Below are positions 7,874 through 17,153 of a DNA stretch of 44,282 nt, in pieces. Made by a program: the position numbers and the translations under genes. This stretch comes from an uncultured Clostridia bacterium (lineage in GTDB: Bacteria > Bacillota > Clostridia > TANB77 > CAG-508). The number at the start of each line of letters is the position of its first letter. The stretch's first letter is position 1. The notes beneath the pieces are model-generated. The model was not told where the DNA came from. It saw only the letters and a list, made by a program, of their open reading frames with translations, and made no database searches. Location of the stretch: the NCBI GenBank assembly GCA_944389395.1, contig CALXME010000008.1, positions 1-44,282 of the forward strand. Reading direction: 5' to 3'.

Positions 7874-9004
7874 TTTCCTTTGACTATTTTAACTAATTCT
7901 GCCACTAAAAAATCAATATCTTCTTTTGTATTGTCCTCCCCAAAAGAAATTCTCAAAGTACCTTTTGCAAAATCACTTGGAAGTCCTATTGCAGTTAATA
8001 CATGAGAAGGTGTTGTAGAACCAGAAGTACAAGCAGAGCCACTAGAAGCACAAATACCTTTGTCATCTAATTTAAACAATAGTGTTTCCCCTTCTATGTT
8101 TTGAAAAGAAAAATTGGCATTACCTGGTAAACGTTCTTCTCTTGCACCATTTAGCTTTGCTCCTGGTATTTTTTCTTGTACTTGCAAAATAAAATATTCT
8201 CTTAAATTCTTTAAATGTTCTATATGTGCTCGCAAATTCTGCTCTGCTAACTCACATGCTTTGCCTAAACCAACAATCCCAGCAACATTTTCTGTGCCTG
8301 CTCTTTTATTTCTTTCTTGATGTCCTCCATCCATAAATCTCTCAAATTCAATTCCATTTTTTACATATAAAGCTCCTATTCCTTTTGGTGCATACAACTT
8401 ATGTCCTGATAAGGACAAAGCATCTATCCCCATTTTTTGAACATCTATTGGAATATTTCCACAAGCTTGAACTGCATCTGTATGAAAAATAATCCCATGC
8501 TTTTTAGCAACTTCAGCTATTGCTTCTATTGGTTGAATTGTTCCTATTTCATTATTAGCAAACATGATACTAATCAAAATAGTATCTTTTCTAATGGCAT
8601 TCACTAATTCCTCTAGTCTGATTTTCCCTTCCTCATCTACTCCAATATAACTAACTTCAAATCCCTGTTTTTCTAAAACTTGACATGTGTGTAAAACTGC
8701 TGGATGTTCAATACAAGAAGTAATAATGTGTTTTCCTTTATCTTGGTAATAATGTGCAATTCCTTTTATTATCATATTATCACTTTCTGAACCACAACCA
8801 GTAAAATAAATTTCATTTGGTTTTCCGACCAATTAAATTAGCAACCTTTTTCCTTGCTTCTTCTATTGCTCTTTTAGATACTCTTCCTAACCCATATAAA
8901 GAAGAAGGATTACCATATCGTTCACCAAAATATGGAAACATCTCTTTTAATACTTCATCTTTTACTTTAGTTGTAGCTGCATTATCAAAATATCTTATTT
9001 TCAT
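7870..9004 (-). CDS. iscS: Cysteine desulfurase (IscS/NifS class), requires +1 frameshift at CGG
   Basis: This is a PLP-dependent enzyme that takes sulfur from cysteine for Fe-S clusters and tRNA thiolation. The first frame (9004 to the TGA after codon 63) gives YFDNAATTKVKDEV through KKVANLIG. The second frame continues with GKPNEIYFTGCGSESDN, the PLP lysine in SLSGHKLYAPKGIGAL, and the catalytic cysteine in CASSGSACTSGS, to a total of about 378 residues, a normal length. The frames join at GGT-CGG-AAA: the C at plus-strand position 8827 (read as G there) is one base too many, and skipping it gives GGT-GGA-AAA (Gly-Gly-Lys). The zero frame stops after three more codons. All catalytic residues are intact, so the gene does not look decayed otherwise. 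A TTGGAGG site precedes the ATG. The same frameshift type occurs in the next gene upstream and in rluD. Confidence 0.85.
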
Positions 9005-9091
9005 AAAAAACCTCCAAAATAATAGTTATCTAAATAATTAAATATAATAACCTATCCTATTATATTCCACATCTATTTTTATATTTACACA

Positions 9092-9953
9092 TTAAGATAA
9101 AATCTTCTTAATTTCTTCTAAATTTTGTATCACAGCTTGATATCCATATTTATAACAATTATCCAATTTTTCTACATCTAATAATCCAGTTTTATCTGTG
9201 GAAACAGTTAAAATATAATCACTTTTCTTTAAACTTTTTTCTGAAATTTTATTTCCCATAATATCTAATGTTCTCATTGCAATATCCATCATATTACTTT
9301 TTTCATTTACATCATCTGCTTTAAAATTAACAGCAATTACTTTATCTACTCCCTGTTTTTTCACTTCTATTACAGGGATATTATCTAAAGCTCCCCCATC
9401 TAAAAAAATATGTTCCTGATAATAGCAAGGGCAAAAAACTCCAGGGAAACTACTACTAGCCCTTACTACTTTTCCGACAGAAATGTCAGTAATATAACTA
9501 ATGTTTTCAGATTTTATCTCTGGAACATGGTTAGTAAACACATATTCTTTAGAATCTAAAACATCAACAGTTGGAATTACTAAAGGAATATTTTGAATAT
9601 CACTTATGCTTTTTATGCCCTTTTTTAAAGCTAACATATCATAAGCCTTTTCTAAAGGTGCCAGATTTTTTAGTCCTGAAACATTCATCTTTTTATTTAA
9701 CATTAAATTTCCTACACCTGAAATAATCATTCCAGAATCAAGTTCTGTAATTTCTTTTGCATATCTTTTAAACAATACATAAATATAATAAGGAGAATAT
9801 CCCATAGCATATAAAGCAGCTATAAGCCCTCCTGAACTTGTTCCTCCAATTGCTTCTATGGAAATCCCATTATCTTCTAAGGCTTTTAAAACTCCTGCAT
9901 GTGCAATTCCTCTAATTCCTCCGTCCTGATAAAGCAATTCCTACTTTCAACAT
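9092..9953 (-). CDS. Patatin-like phospholipase, requires +1 frameshift at CGG
   Basis: This is a serine hydrolase of the patatin/RssA type that deacylates lipids. The start ATG (9951-9953) gives MLKVGIALSG; then the zero frame reads CGG-AGG-AAT-TAG and stops. Skipping the C (plus position 9923) gives GGA-GGA-ATT-AGA, restoring the oxyanion-hole motif SGGGIRGIAHAGVL. Beyond this the frame is intact to the end: the nucleophile serine in GGTSSGGLIAALYAMG, and the DG dyad motif in FLDGGALDNIPV. The total is about 286 residues, a usual bacterial length. Without the frameshift only a 13-residue peptide is made, or a protein lacking the oxyanion glycines. The start lies 10-14 nt behind a GGAGAGAAGG purine stretch. 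The flanking cysteine desulfurase carries the same kind of frameshift. Confidence 0.85.
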
Positions 9954-10016
9954 TACACCTTCTCTCCAATTTTTTATAGTATTTACTAGTAATTATGAAT
10001 TTAATCAAATTTAGTG

Positions 10017-10055
10017 ACAAAAAAAGACATTGACTTTTTGAACAATGTCCTTTTT
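10017..10055 (-). terminator. Terminator after the WG-repeat gene
   Basis: Stem GACATTG (10026-10032) / CAATGTC (10043-10049), A/T extended on both sides, followed on the minus strand by a run of T. Confidence 0.75.
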
Positions 10056-10063
10056 TCTATTTT

Positions 10064-11797
10064 CTATTTTCCATCTGTATAATATATTTCTCCAAAACCA
10101 AATGTAACTTGATAGTATTTTCCGATAAAACTTGGTTCTATAATAGAAGAAAATTCATATTCTGGTTCCAGAATTACATTACCATTTTTGTCTATTACTC
10201 CCCATTTATTAGCAAGTTTTATTCCTGCAAAACCATAAGAATTAAAATCTGTTACTTTATCATATTTATTTTCCACCACAAAATTATCACTACTATCTAC
10301 AAATCCCCATTTTCCATCTTTTTCTTTAGCAAAAAGATTTTGTTCTGTTAGGACTTGTTTGTTTTCAATCTCTTTTCCTGTAAGCTCAAAATATTTTGTT
10401 TGTGTTTCATTATAGAACTTAATATATTGTTTATTTGTTTCTACTACAGCATTTGTCATTTCTCCGGCAAGACTTAAATCAGGAGTATATATTTGTGTTA
10501 AATTTTCTTGTGTTATCATTGCTTTTAATAATTCTGTATTTGGTATTTTTTCAATAGAATCATATTTAATTTCTAATTTTAAATTTTCTTTTGTGTCAAT
10601 AACACCTAATTTTCCATTTTCTGAAGAAACAATAAAATAATCTCCAAATAAATATTCTATATAAGAATAATTCTCTTTTGTAATAGGCTCCTCATCTTTA
10701 TCTACAATACTATATACTGTTCCTACTGAATTATCTATTTTTATTCTATATTCTTGGTTTTCGATAGGTAGAATATCAATATTACTATCTCTATTTGTAA
10801 TATTTCCTTGTTGGTCATAAACTTCTATTACTTCACCTTTTCTTGCATATAGATACATTCCAGTAATATCAATTTGGCTAAACTGTACTGGGATAATAGT
10901 TTTTCCTTCTCTATTAGCAACACCATATTTTTTACTTTTCTCTATTACAAATACATTACTTGACTTATCATAACGAATAGATTGATATTCATTTTGTATT
11001 AATTGTTCCTCTTCTTTAAATACTCCATATTGACCATTTTGTGCTGTTATAAAATAAGGAACTTCGTCTTCTTTAATATCATTTATTCTGCTTAGTTCGT
11101 TATATTCTGGTTTCAAAATTTCTTTTCCGTGAATATCTATATAACCATATCGATAACCATCTTGTGTTGTTAAAGAAACAACATAACCAGCATATTGATA
11201 TCCATTTTCATCAGTATAATAATTATCAATTGCAATTTGGTCATAATTACAATTTACTAATGCATTTCCTTTTATATTTATGACTCCATATTTTCCTTCT
11301 TTTTTTACTAATAATTCTCCCTCTTTATAAGGTAATGCCTCTATTTGTTCGTAAATAGGTTTTGCAACTTCTTTTCCTTCTAAATCAATTAATCCTTTTT
11401 TTCCATCTTTTTCGTAAATTAAAATTGTTTTTTCATACATATAATTACTAGAAATATTTTTTAATTGAATTGGTTCTAAATTACTATATTCTGTGAATAT
11501 TTCTTCTTTATTAGCATTATATGCTTTCGTGTTTTCACCTTGGTAACAAATAAAAACTGCTTTTTCCGGATTTGGAATAACAATATTATCATAATTTGGC
11601 TCTAAAACAATTTCTCCTTGAGTATTTATAACACCATATTTTTCTTGCCTTTCTAGTAAAAAATATTGTGGCTCCTCGATTTTTATAACTTCATATTTTC
11701 TACCTTCTTCTACCATTTTTTGATAAAAAATATATCCACCTATTACAATGAAAAGCAAAATAATTATTACAATTCCTATGATACGACTTTTTTTCAT
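10064..11797 (-). CDS. Membrane-anchored WG-repeat protein
   Basis: This 577-residue protein starts with a short basic segment and one membrane helix (residues 5-25, IIGIVIIILLFIVIGGYIFY). The rest, outside the cell, is made of repeated KYGVIN/KWGFVD units followed about ten residues later by an I(V/L)xPxYD-like stretch: QEKYGVINTQGEIVLEPNYD, KKGLIDLEGKEVAKPIYEQI, GKYGVINIKGNALVNCNYDQ, KWGFVDSSDNFVVENKYD, KWGVIDKNGNVILEPEYE and others. These are WG repeats (beta-rich, about 30-40 residues per unit), whose function is poorly known. A signal-anchor topology is likely. It follows the CNNM/CorC gene after 15 nt and probably shares its transcript. Confidence 0.85.
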   Translation of the reverse strand: MKKSRIIGIVIIILLFIVIGGYIFYQKMVEEGRKYEVIKIEEPQYFLLERQEKYGVINTQGEIVLEPNYDNIVIPNPEKAVFICYQGENTKAYNANKEEIFTEYSNLEPIQLKNISSNYMYEKTILIYEKDGKKGLIDLEGKEVAKPIYEQIEALPYKEGELLVKKEGKYGVINIKGNALVNCNYDQIAIDNYYTDENGYQYAGYVVSLTTQDGYRYGYIDIHGKEILKPEYNELSRINDIKEDEVPYFITAQNGQYGVFKEEEQLIQNEYQSIRYDKSSNVFVIEKSKKYGVANREGKTIIPVQFSQIDITGMYLYARKGEVIEVYDQQGNITNRDSNIDILPIENQEYRIKIDNSVGTVYSIVDKDEEPITKENYSYIEYLFGDYFIVSSENGKLGVIDTKENLKLEIKYDSIEKIPNTELLKAMITQENLTQIYTPDLSLAGEMTNAVVETNKQYIKFYNETQTKYFELTGKEIENKQVLTEQNLFAKEKDGKWGFVDSSDNFVVENKYDKVTDFNSYGFAGIKLANKWGVIDKNGNVILEPEYEFSSIIEPSFIGKYYQVTFGFGEIYYTDGK

Positions 11798-11812
11798 AAT
11801 TTGTCCTTCTTT

Positions 11813-13129
11813 CTATTCTTCTTCTATTTTTTCTTCTATATTATTTTTACATGCTTTTACTAATAATATTCTTTTATCTTCATATTTTTCAATTTTATAA
11901 GTTACTGTTTTTGTATCAATAATAGGACTTTCTTCATCTTCTGGAATTCTTCCTAATTTTTCTTGTAAAAATCCTGAAATAGTATCATAATCTCCTTCTG
12001 GAATTTTAGCATCTAGTAATTTATTAACATCATATATTGTCATACTTCCACTCAATAAATAAGTATTTTCATCTATTTTATGATATTCTTCTTCTATTTC
12101 ATCATATTCATCAAAAATATCTCCTACTAATTCTTCTAATATATCCTCCATTGTGACTAATCCAGCTGTTCCACCATATTCATCAATAACAATTGCAATC
12201 TGCACTTTATTTTTTTGTAATTCTTTAAATACTTCATTTATTAATCTATTTTGTGAAACAAAATATGCTTCTTTAACAACATGTTTTACTCTAAAAGATT
12301 TTTTATTAATATTTTTTAATACATCTTTTACATATAAAATTCCTTTTATTTCATCAATTGTTTCGTCATAAACAGGAATTCTACTATATCTATATTCTTC
12401 TTGTGAAAGCTCTTGTAATAATTCCTCTGTACTAATATTAATATCTACAGCAAAAATATCTTTACGATGTTTCATAATCTCTGATACTGTAATATCATTA
12501 AATTCAAATACATTATTAATTAGTTCTCTTTCTTCCTCTTGAATAGTTCCTTTTTCTTCTCCTTGGTCTACCATCATTTTAATTTCTTCTTCTGTTACAG
12601 TTTCTTCTTCATTTTCTGATACTCCAAAAATTTTAGAAACTGCATTTGTTACGACTGTTAAAAGTTTAACAAATGGTGATGTAAGAATCGCAATTGTTCT
12701 TATTATTCCAATAGTTGCAAATGATATTTTTTCATAATTTTTCATAGCTAATCTTTTTGGAACTAATTCTCCAAATACTAATGTAAAGAATGATAATATA
12801 ATAGTAATTAAAATAATAGATATACTTTTCCAAACCCCTAAACTAATAAATGGCATCCAAGTATTTAAAACAGGCGCTAATTGGTCTGCAAAAGCATCTG
12901 ACGCAAAAGCACTAGATAAAAATCCTGCAAGTGTAATTCCTATTTGAATTGTTGCTAAAAACTTACTTGGTGATTTTATCATTTTTTCAATTTGTTTTGC
13001 TTTTTTATTTCCTTCCTTAGCTTGTTTTTCGATTTTTGCATCATTAAGTGAAATAAATGCAATTTCTGTTGCCGCAAAAAATGCATTTAATAAAATTAAT
13101 ATAACTAAAATAAATAATTGTGAAAACAT
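11813..13129 (-). CDS. CNNM/CorC-type membrane protein with DUF21, CBS and CorC_HlyC domains
   Basis: This 438-residue protein follows the HlyC/CorC layout. An N-terminal DUF21 membrane domain has about four helices (residues 1-160; NAFFAATEIAFISLN, AFASDAFADQLAP, VFGELVPKRLAMKNYEKIS). It is followed by an acidic linker with EREL-INNVFEFNDITVSEIMKHRKDIFAVD, two CBS domains (RYSRIPVYDETIDEIKGILYVKDVL; VQIAIVIDEYGGTAGLVTMEDILEELVGDI) and a C-terminal FAD-binding-like CorC_HlyC domain (DGSMTIYDVN-like block, GDYDTISGFLQEKLGRIPEDEE). Members are linked to Mg2+ or Na+ export; the older hemolysin name is historical. The substrate is not predictable. An AGGAG site precedes the ATG. Confidence 0.92.
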   Translation of the reverse strand: MFSQLFILVILILLNAFFAATEIAFISLNDAKIEKQAKEGNKKAKQIEKMIKSPSKFLATIQIGITLAGFLSSAFASDAFADQLAPVLNTWMPFISLGVWKSISIILITIILSFFTLVFGELVPKRLAMKNYEKISFATIGIIRTIAILTSPFVKLLTVVTNAVSKIFGVSENEEETVTEEEIKMMVDQGEEKGTIQEEERELINNVFEFNDITVSEIMKHRKDIFAVDINISTEELLQELSQEEYRYSRIPVYDETIDEIKGILYVKDVLKNINKKSFRVKHVVKEAYFVSQNRLINEVFKELQKNKVQIAIVIDEYGGTAGLVTMEDILEELVGDIFDEYDEIEEEYHKIDENTYLLSGSMTIYDVNKLLDAKIPEGDYDTISGFLQEKLGRIPEDEESPIIDTKTVTYKIEKYEDKRILLVKACKNNIEEKIEEE

Positions 13130-13210
13130 TGTTAGTATCTACTCCTTCTTTCTTGTATTGATTGCTATTATTATATCTGTTTTTTACTTTTTTTTCAATA
13201 TAATTTTATA

Positions 13211-13245
13211 AAAAGCACATCTACTTTATAAATAGATGTACTTTT
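13211..13245 (-). terminator. Terminator after the thioester adhesin gene
   Basis: Near-perfect stem ACATCTA/TAGATGT with flanking A and T runs (13211-13223 and 13233-13245). It lies between the adhesin stop and the CorC-type gene's promoter region and could work in both directions. Confidence 0.75.
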
Positions 13246-13286
13246 TCTATTTTGTATTCTTAATTTTTCGATTTATTTATTGATAT

Positions 13287-14546
13287 TTACATTCCTGTTA
13301 CAGGAAGTTTTTTCACTTGTTTTGTTATTTCATTTTTCTCAATTTCTATTACTGGTTTTTTCTCTTTTTGATTGTAAACTGTAACTGTCAAAGAATCATT
13401 CCAAGCTACTTCTAGCTCAATTAATTCTTCTGTTGGTATATAACCCAAAGAAGTATGTATTTCTTTTAAATAATATTTGCCAGGTAGTAAATTAGAAATT
13501 TGAATTCTTCCTTCTTCATCTGTCAATAAGCTTTGTCTGAATACTTGTTTATTTTCATCTAACAATTCGAATTCTACATTTTTTAACTTTTCATTTGTTT
13601 CTTCATCTTGTTTAACAATAATAATCTCTGTTTCGTTTTTTGGATATTGTAAAGACAACTCTCCTATTCCATCTTCATAAGTAGCAGCAGTCAAAGCATA
13701 ATCTTGTAAACCACTATCAGGTGCTGTACCATATAATACAGGTTTTGTTTTCACTTTAGCCTCTGCCAAAATTCTAAACTCACCTTTTTCCTTTAAACTT
13801 TCTATAGGAATTAAAATTTTAAATTTTTCGTCTGGTTGAAATTCGTTTTTTACTGTATTTTGTAAATTTGTTATTTTAATCCCATCTATTGTATTTTCTT
13901 GAAAATGAATAGAATAGTCTTGAATTTGAGCTTCTGATAAAATAGAAAATACTTTAGAAATATAATTTTTCTCTATTTCATCCACTTTCCAATTCACATC
14001 TTCATCTTTGAACTCAATATAGTTAGAAATCTTTGTTTCTGAAGAATTTTCAGCTTGTGTAATAATTTGTTTCATTGCTCTTAATGTTCTTTCTCCAGCC
14101 TCTCCAATCGGAGTATAATCTGCTGGATTATTTCCATGAATATAACAATAAATTGCCTGCTTTGTTGCTGTAAATGCTTCTTCTTTGTTTGCAACACCTA
14201 ATTCTTCTATAGATTTATAAGGATATCCATTAATAATTCTTCTCCATAAGCCAACATCTTGTATCATACTATTTACAGAAACCGTATAAGCACCATTTTC
14301 AGCACCTGGTTTTGTTTTATCCAAGCAATATGCCGGATAGTTAATTCCTTCGTATGTATATTGTACATAACTAACCTTGACTTCAACTCCTTTATACCTT
14401 AATAAACTTCCACAATCTCCTACCATATAAATATTAGCACTATCTAATTGAGTTGCTACTACACTATTATAAAACACACAAAATTGTAAAACTAATATGA
14501 TAAATACAACACCTGTTATAATAAAAAGTTTTTTTAATTTTTTCAA
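13287..14546 (-). CDS. Thioester-domain surface adhesin with SpaA-like domain and C-terminal LPVTG
   Basis: The start is a TTG (14544-14546) with GGAG 7 nt upstream; longer versions run into the sortase gene. Residues 1-30 form a signal peptide (KKLKKLFIITGVVFIILVLQFCVFYNSVVA). A thioester domain follows: the cysteine in YPAYCLDKTKPGAENG and the glutamine in ATKQAIYCYIHG would form the internal Cys-Gln bond used for covalent host attachment. Around residues 325-400 is a SpaA/Cna_B-type domain (LKNVEFELLDENKQVF, GKYYLKEIHTSLGYIPT). The protein ends LPVTGM with a stop immediately after. The usual hydrophobic helix and positive tail after LPXTG are missing, and I see none in the other frames downstream. 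The preceding sortase gene, 20 nt upstream, is the likely partner. Confidence 0.8.
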   Translation of the reverse strand: MKKLKKLFIITGVVFIILVLQFCVFYNSVVATQLDSANIYMVGDCGSLLRYKGVEVKVSYVQYTYEGINYPAYCLDKTKPGAENGAYTVSVNSMIQDVGLWRRIINGYPYKSIEELGVANKEEAFTATKQAIYCYIHGNNPADYTPIGEAGERTLRAMKQIITQAENSSETKISNYIEFKDEDVNWKVDEIEKNYISKVFSILSEAQIQDYSIHFQENTIDGIKITNLQNTVKNEFQPDEKFKILIPIESLKEKGEFRILAEAKVKTKPVLYGTAPDSGLQDYALTAATYEDGIGELSLQYPKNETEIIIVKQDEETNEKLKNVEFELLDENKQVFRQSLLTDEEGRIQISNLLPGKYYLKEIHTSLGYIPTEELIELEVAWNDSLTVTVYNQKEKKPVIEIEKNEITKQVKKLPVTGM

Positions 14547-14566
14547 ATATATTCTCCTCTCTTTTA

Positions 14567-15211
14567 CTAAATTTCTACTGCTTGAATGCATCTTCGATAA
14601 CTTGGTTCGTTTTCCACACAAGTAATCAATGTCATTCTATTATCTTCTGTATCTTCTAACATTGTCCAATCTGTATCTTGAATAATCTTTTGTTTTTCTA
14701 CTACATATCTTTTTTCTTGACCTTGATAATAATATCTTATTTCATCTCCTACTTTTAAATCTTTTAAATGTTCGAAATAATTGTTTAAATACCCTCTATT
14801 ATGTGCTGCTAGTCCTACATTACCAATTAATTTAGAAGTTTCTTTGAAATGTCCTATGTAAAGTTCCATTGTTTGTTTGTCAGTTCCTTCTGCTATACTT
14901 GCACTTAATCCAATAGCAGGTATTTCTATATACCAATTACTTTTTTGTTTTTCACTCTCTATAAAAACTTCCTCTTTTGATAAGTCTTGTACATTATTTG
15001 TAGTTTCCTCTGTCACTTCATTTATTGCATTGTTTGTATTCTTAATATTTGTATTAATTTCTTGTTGTTCTGAAACTGTAGAATTAAAATTTGCTTGAAT
15101 TTTTAAAGTAGGTTCAGAAAAATAGAAGATAAAAAATTCTAATAGAAAAAAGACAGCAATAGAAATTAAAAAACTAATGACATTAATCGTAGTTTCACGA
15201 TAAAGATTCAT
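14567..15211 (-). CDS. Sortase
   Basis: This 214-residue sortase has an N-terminal membrane anchor (residues 8-32) and a Glu/Asn/Thr-rich linker. The catalytic beta-barrel starts near residue 90 (NWYIEIPAIGLSASI). The catalytic histidine lies in GLAAHNRGYLNNYF, the catalytic cysteine in MTLITCVENEPSYRRCIQA, and an arginine follows the cysteine by eight residues as expected. The size and the cysteine motif suit a housekeeping or pilus-type class rather than class A. An AGGAGGG site precedes the ATG. It sits directly before the LPVTG thioester adhesin, so it probably anchors or polymerises that protein. The leader from the upstream promoter is about 130 nt long. Confidence 0.88.
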   Translation of the reverse strand: MNLYRETTINVISFLISIAVFFLLEFFIFYFSEPTLKIQANFNSTVSEQQEINTNIKNTNNAINEVTEETTNNVQDLSKEEVFIESEKQKSNWYIEIPAIGLSASIAEGTDKQTMELYIGHFKETSKLIGNVGLAAHNRGYLNNYFEHLKDLKVGDEIRYYYQGQEKRYVVEKQKIIQDTDWTMLEDTEDNRMTLITCVENEPSYRRCIQAVEI

Positions 15212-15350
15212 CCATTGAAAAAATCCCTCCTTTGTTCATTAAAATTGGAATTGTTCTTTAGAAATTTAGATTAAAATTTTTAGACTTTAAATTTATTTGA
15301 TTAAAATAATTTGATTAAAAATTTTTATAATAGAACAAATACCTATTATT

Positions 15351-15379
15351 ATAATAATACATTTTTTTCCATTTGTAAA
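15351..15379 (-). promoter_or_regulatory. SigmaA promoter for the sortase-adhesin pair
   Basis: Minus strand: TTTACA (15374-15379), 17 nt, TATTAT (15351-15356). This leaves an AT-rich leader of about 130 nt before the sortase ATG. The region 15212-15638 is otherwise occupied by this promoter and the long hairpin element. Confidence 0.6.
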
Positions 15380-15434
15380 GTTTTTTTCATCGCAAATTTC
15401 GACAAAAAATGACAGTTTTTAATAAAATAATAGC

Positions 15435-15626
15435 AAGCCTCAAAGGAAATTTATCAAATTATTCTGAAAGCACGGAATTGAAAGTAATTGAATTAGAAAT
15501 TGTTTTTAAATTTTTTAGGGGAACTCAAAATTTTTGAGGGTGCTAAAAAATTTAAATTACAATTTCTTTGAAAATTACTTGAACGACGAGCTGAAAGAAT
15601 AATTTGATAAATTTCCTTTGAGGTTT
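15435..15626. repeat. 192-nt long-hairpin element (MITE-like or structured RNA)
   Basis: The outer arms 15438-15465 and 15596-15623 are perfect 28-bp inverted repeats, extended by three further pairs (one G-T) at 15435-15437/15624-15626. Inside, more complementary blocks nest in the right order: AAGTAATT with AATTACTT, GAAATTGT with ACAATTTC, AAATTTTTTAG with CTAAAAAATTT, and a tip CTCAA-TTGAG. Small asymmetric GC-richer loops separate them (AAAGCACGG; GAACGACGAGCTG). The whole thing folds as one interrupted rod between the histidine kinase 3' end and the sortase promoter. It could be a miniature transposable element, a strong bidirectional terminator, or a small RNA. The outer G-T pair would be a G-U pair only in plus-strand RNA, slight support for that strand. 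Confidence 0.75.
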
Positions 15627-15638
15627 CTTTAGATTATA

Positions 15639-17138
15639 TTAAATTGCTAAATTTAATTCAAAATAGAATTCTACACCATTTTCTTTATTCATGACACCAT
15701 ATTGGTTTCCATAGTTATTCATAATCGCCCTTACAAAAGATAAACCAATACCAGTTCCACCATCTTTCCTATTTCTAGACTCATCCACTTTATAAAAACG
15801 ATTCCAAATTCTAGTAATATCTTCTTCTTTAATATTTTTACCAGTATTAAAAACTTTAACTCTTACTTTATTTTTCTCTACATCAACCACATTTTCTATT
15901 GAAATCTCTTTTAAACCTTGTATTTCTTCTACATGTTTAATAGCATTTGTAAGATAATTCGTAATAACTTGTTCAATATAAAAATCATCCGCAAGTACCA
16001 TAATTTCACCACTATATTTTATTTGAACATTTACTTGTTTTTCTTCTAACATAACCTTAGATTTTCTAACAACTTCTTTTTCTACTTCTACAACATTAAA
16101 TTTTGTATCTTTAAACTCTCTTTTTCCATATTCTAGTTTCATCAATTCTAGCAATTGTTTTACTAATTTATCCATTTTATTAGTTTCATCTAAAATAACT
16201 TCTGCATAAAATTTTCTACTTTCTTCATCTGTATTAACATTTTCTAATAATCCTTCACTATACCCTTGAATCAAAGCAATTGGTGTTTTTAGCTCATGAG
16301 AAACATCAGAAATAAAACTTTTCCTCATTTCATCAATTTTAGATTTTTCCTCAATATCTTTTTCTAACTCTATATTTGTATCTCTTAATTGTTTAATAGT
16401 TTTTTCTAATTTATCAGACATGGCATTAATGCTTTTTCCTAAATTATTAATCTCATCATCTGCCCCTGTAATCCTATATTTATGGCTAAAGTCCAAATTA
16501 GCCATTTTTTTAGCAATTGCATTTAATTCTGAAATAGGATCTGCAAATTTCCTAGATACGAAAGATACAATAACTGCAGCTATTAAAATGGCAAATCCAG
16601 CCATCAAATATAAGAAATTATTTGAAATTTTAACACTTTCCTGAATAGATGTAATAGGAATACGAACATAAAGCAAGTATCCATTATCTAAAACTCCTGA
16701 AAGTAATATATAAGTAATCCCATTTTTAGTATCTTTAATTCTCCTAATTGTCATATCTTCATTTTGCTCTATAATCTCTCCTGTATTATCATATAATCCA
16801 TTTGACATTGCATTCATCTGTCCTAAAGTAGAAAAGAAATCTTTATTAGATGTATATATACTAACATTTTGATTATTTTTGATTAAAATATCGAAATTAT
16901 TTTGAACAGAAATTTTTTCTAATTCTGATTCGATATCAATATCTACTGAACTATTATAATAATTATTTACAGTAATATATACAGACTTTAATGCTCTTGT
17001 TTTACTGAACAAATAAAATTGTCCAAATACAACATTATTAACAATAATTAAAAATAAAATAATTAATAAAATAACAAAAGATAATGTTATAAATAATTTA
17101 ACTCTAACTGATTTTAAAGCTTCTCTTATTTTTTTCAT
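15639..17138 (-). CDS. Sensor histidine kinase
   Basis: This 499-residue membrane kinase has helix 1 at about residues 14-36 and an extracellular sensor region (residues 40-160). Helix 2 (LYLMAGFAILIAAVIVSFVSRKFADPISEL) runs into a HAMP linker. The HisKA dimerisation domain has the phospho-acceptor in SFISDVSHELKTPIALIQGYSEG, and the ATP-binding domain has the N box (NYLTNAIKHV) and G box (KDGGTGIGLSFVRAIMNNYG). I choose the ATG ending at 17138, because GAGG lies 9-10 nt upstream, although earlier in-frame codons exist directly after the response-regulator stop. It pairs with the regulator, separated by no more than 15 nt. The signal is unknown; the neighbouring sortase and adhesin suggest a possible envelope role. 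Confidence 0.92.
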   Translation of the reverse strand: MKKIREALKSVRVKLFITLSFVILLIILFLIIVNNVVFGQFYLFSKTRALKSVYITVNNYYNSSVDIDIESELEKISVQNNFDILIKNNQNVSIYTSNKDFFSTLGQMNAMSNGLYDNTGEIIEQNEDMTIRRIKDTKNGITYILLSGVLDNGYLLYVRIPITSIQESVKISNNFLYLMAGFAILIAAVIVSFVSRKFADPISELNAIAKKMANLDFSHKYRITGADDEINNLGKSINAMSDKLEKTIKQLRDTNIELEKDIEEKSKIDEMRKSFISDVSHELKTPIALIQGYSEGLLENVNTDEESRKFYAEVILDETNKMDKLVKQLLELMKLEYGKREFKDTKFNVVEVEKEVVRKSKVMLEEKQVNVQIKYSGEIMVLADDFYIEQVITNYLTNAIKHVEEIQGLKEISIENVVDVEKNKVRVKVFNTGKNIKEEDITRIWNRFYKVDESRNRKDGGTGIGLSFVRAIMNNYGNQYGVMNKENGVEFYFELNLAI

Positions 17139-17153
17139 GCTTACCATCCTCAA

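Noticed and set aside
13260..13300. Lost C-terminal anchor of the adhesin through a frameshift
   Set aside because: None of the other frames downstream of LPVTG encodes a hydrophobic helix followed by basic residues, and there is no CGG here.
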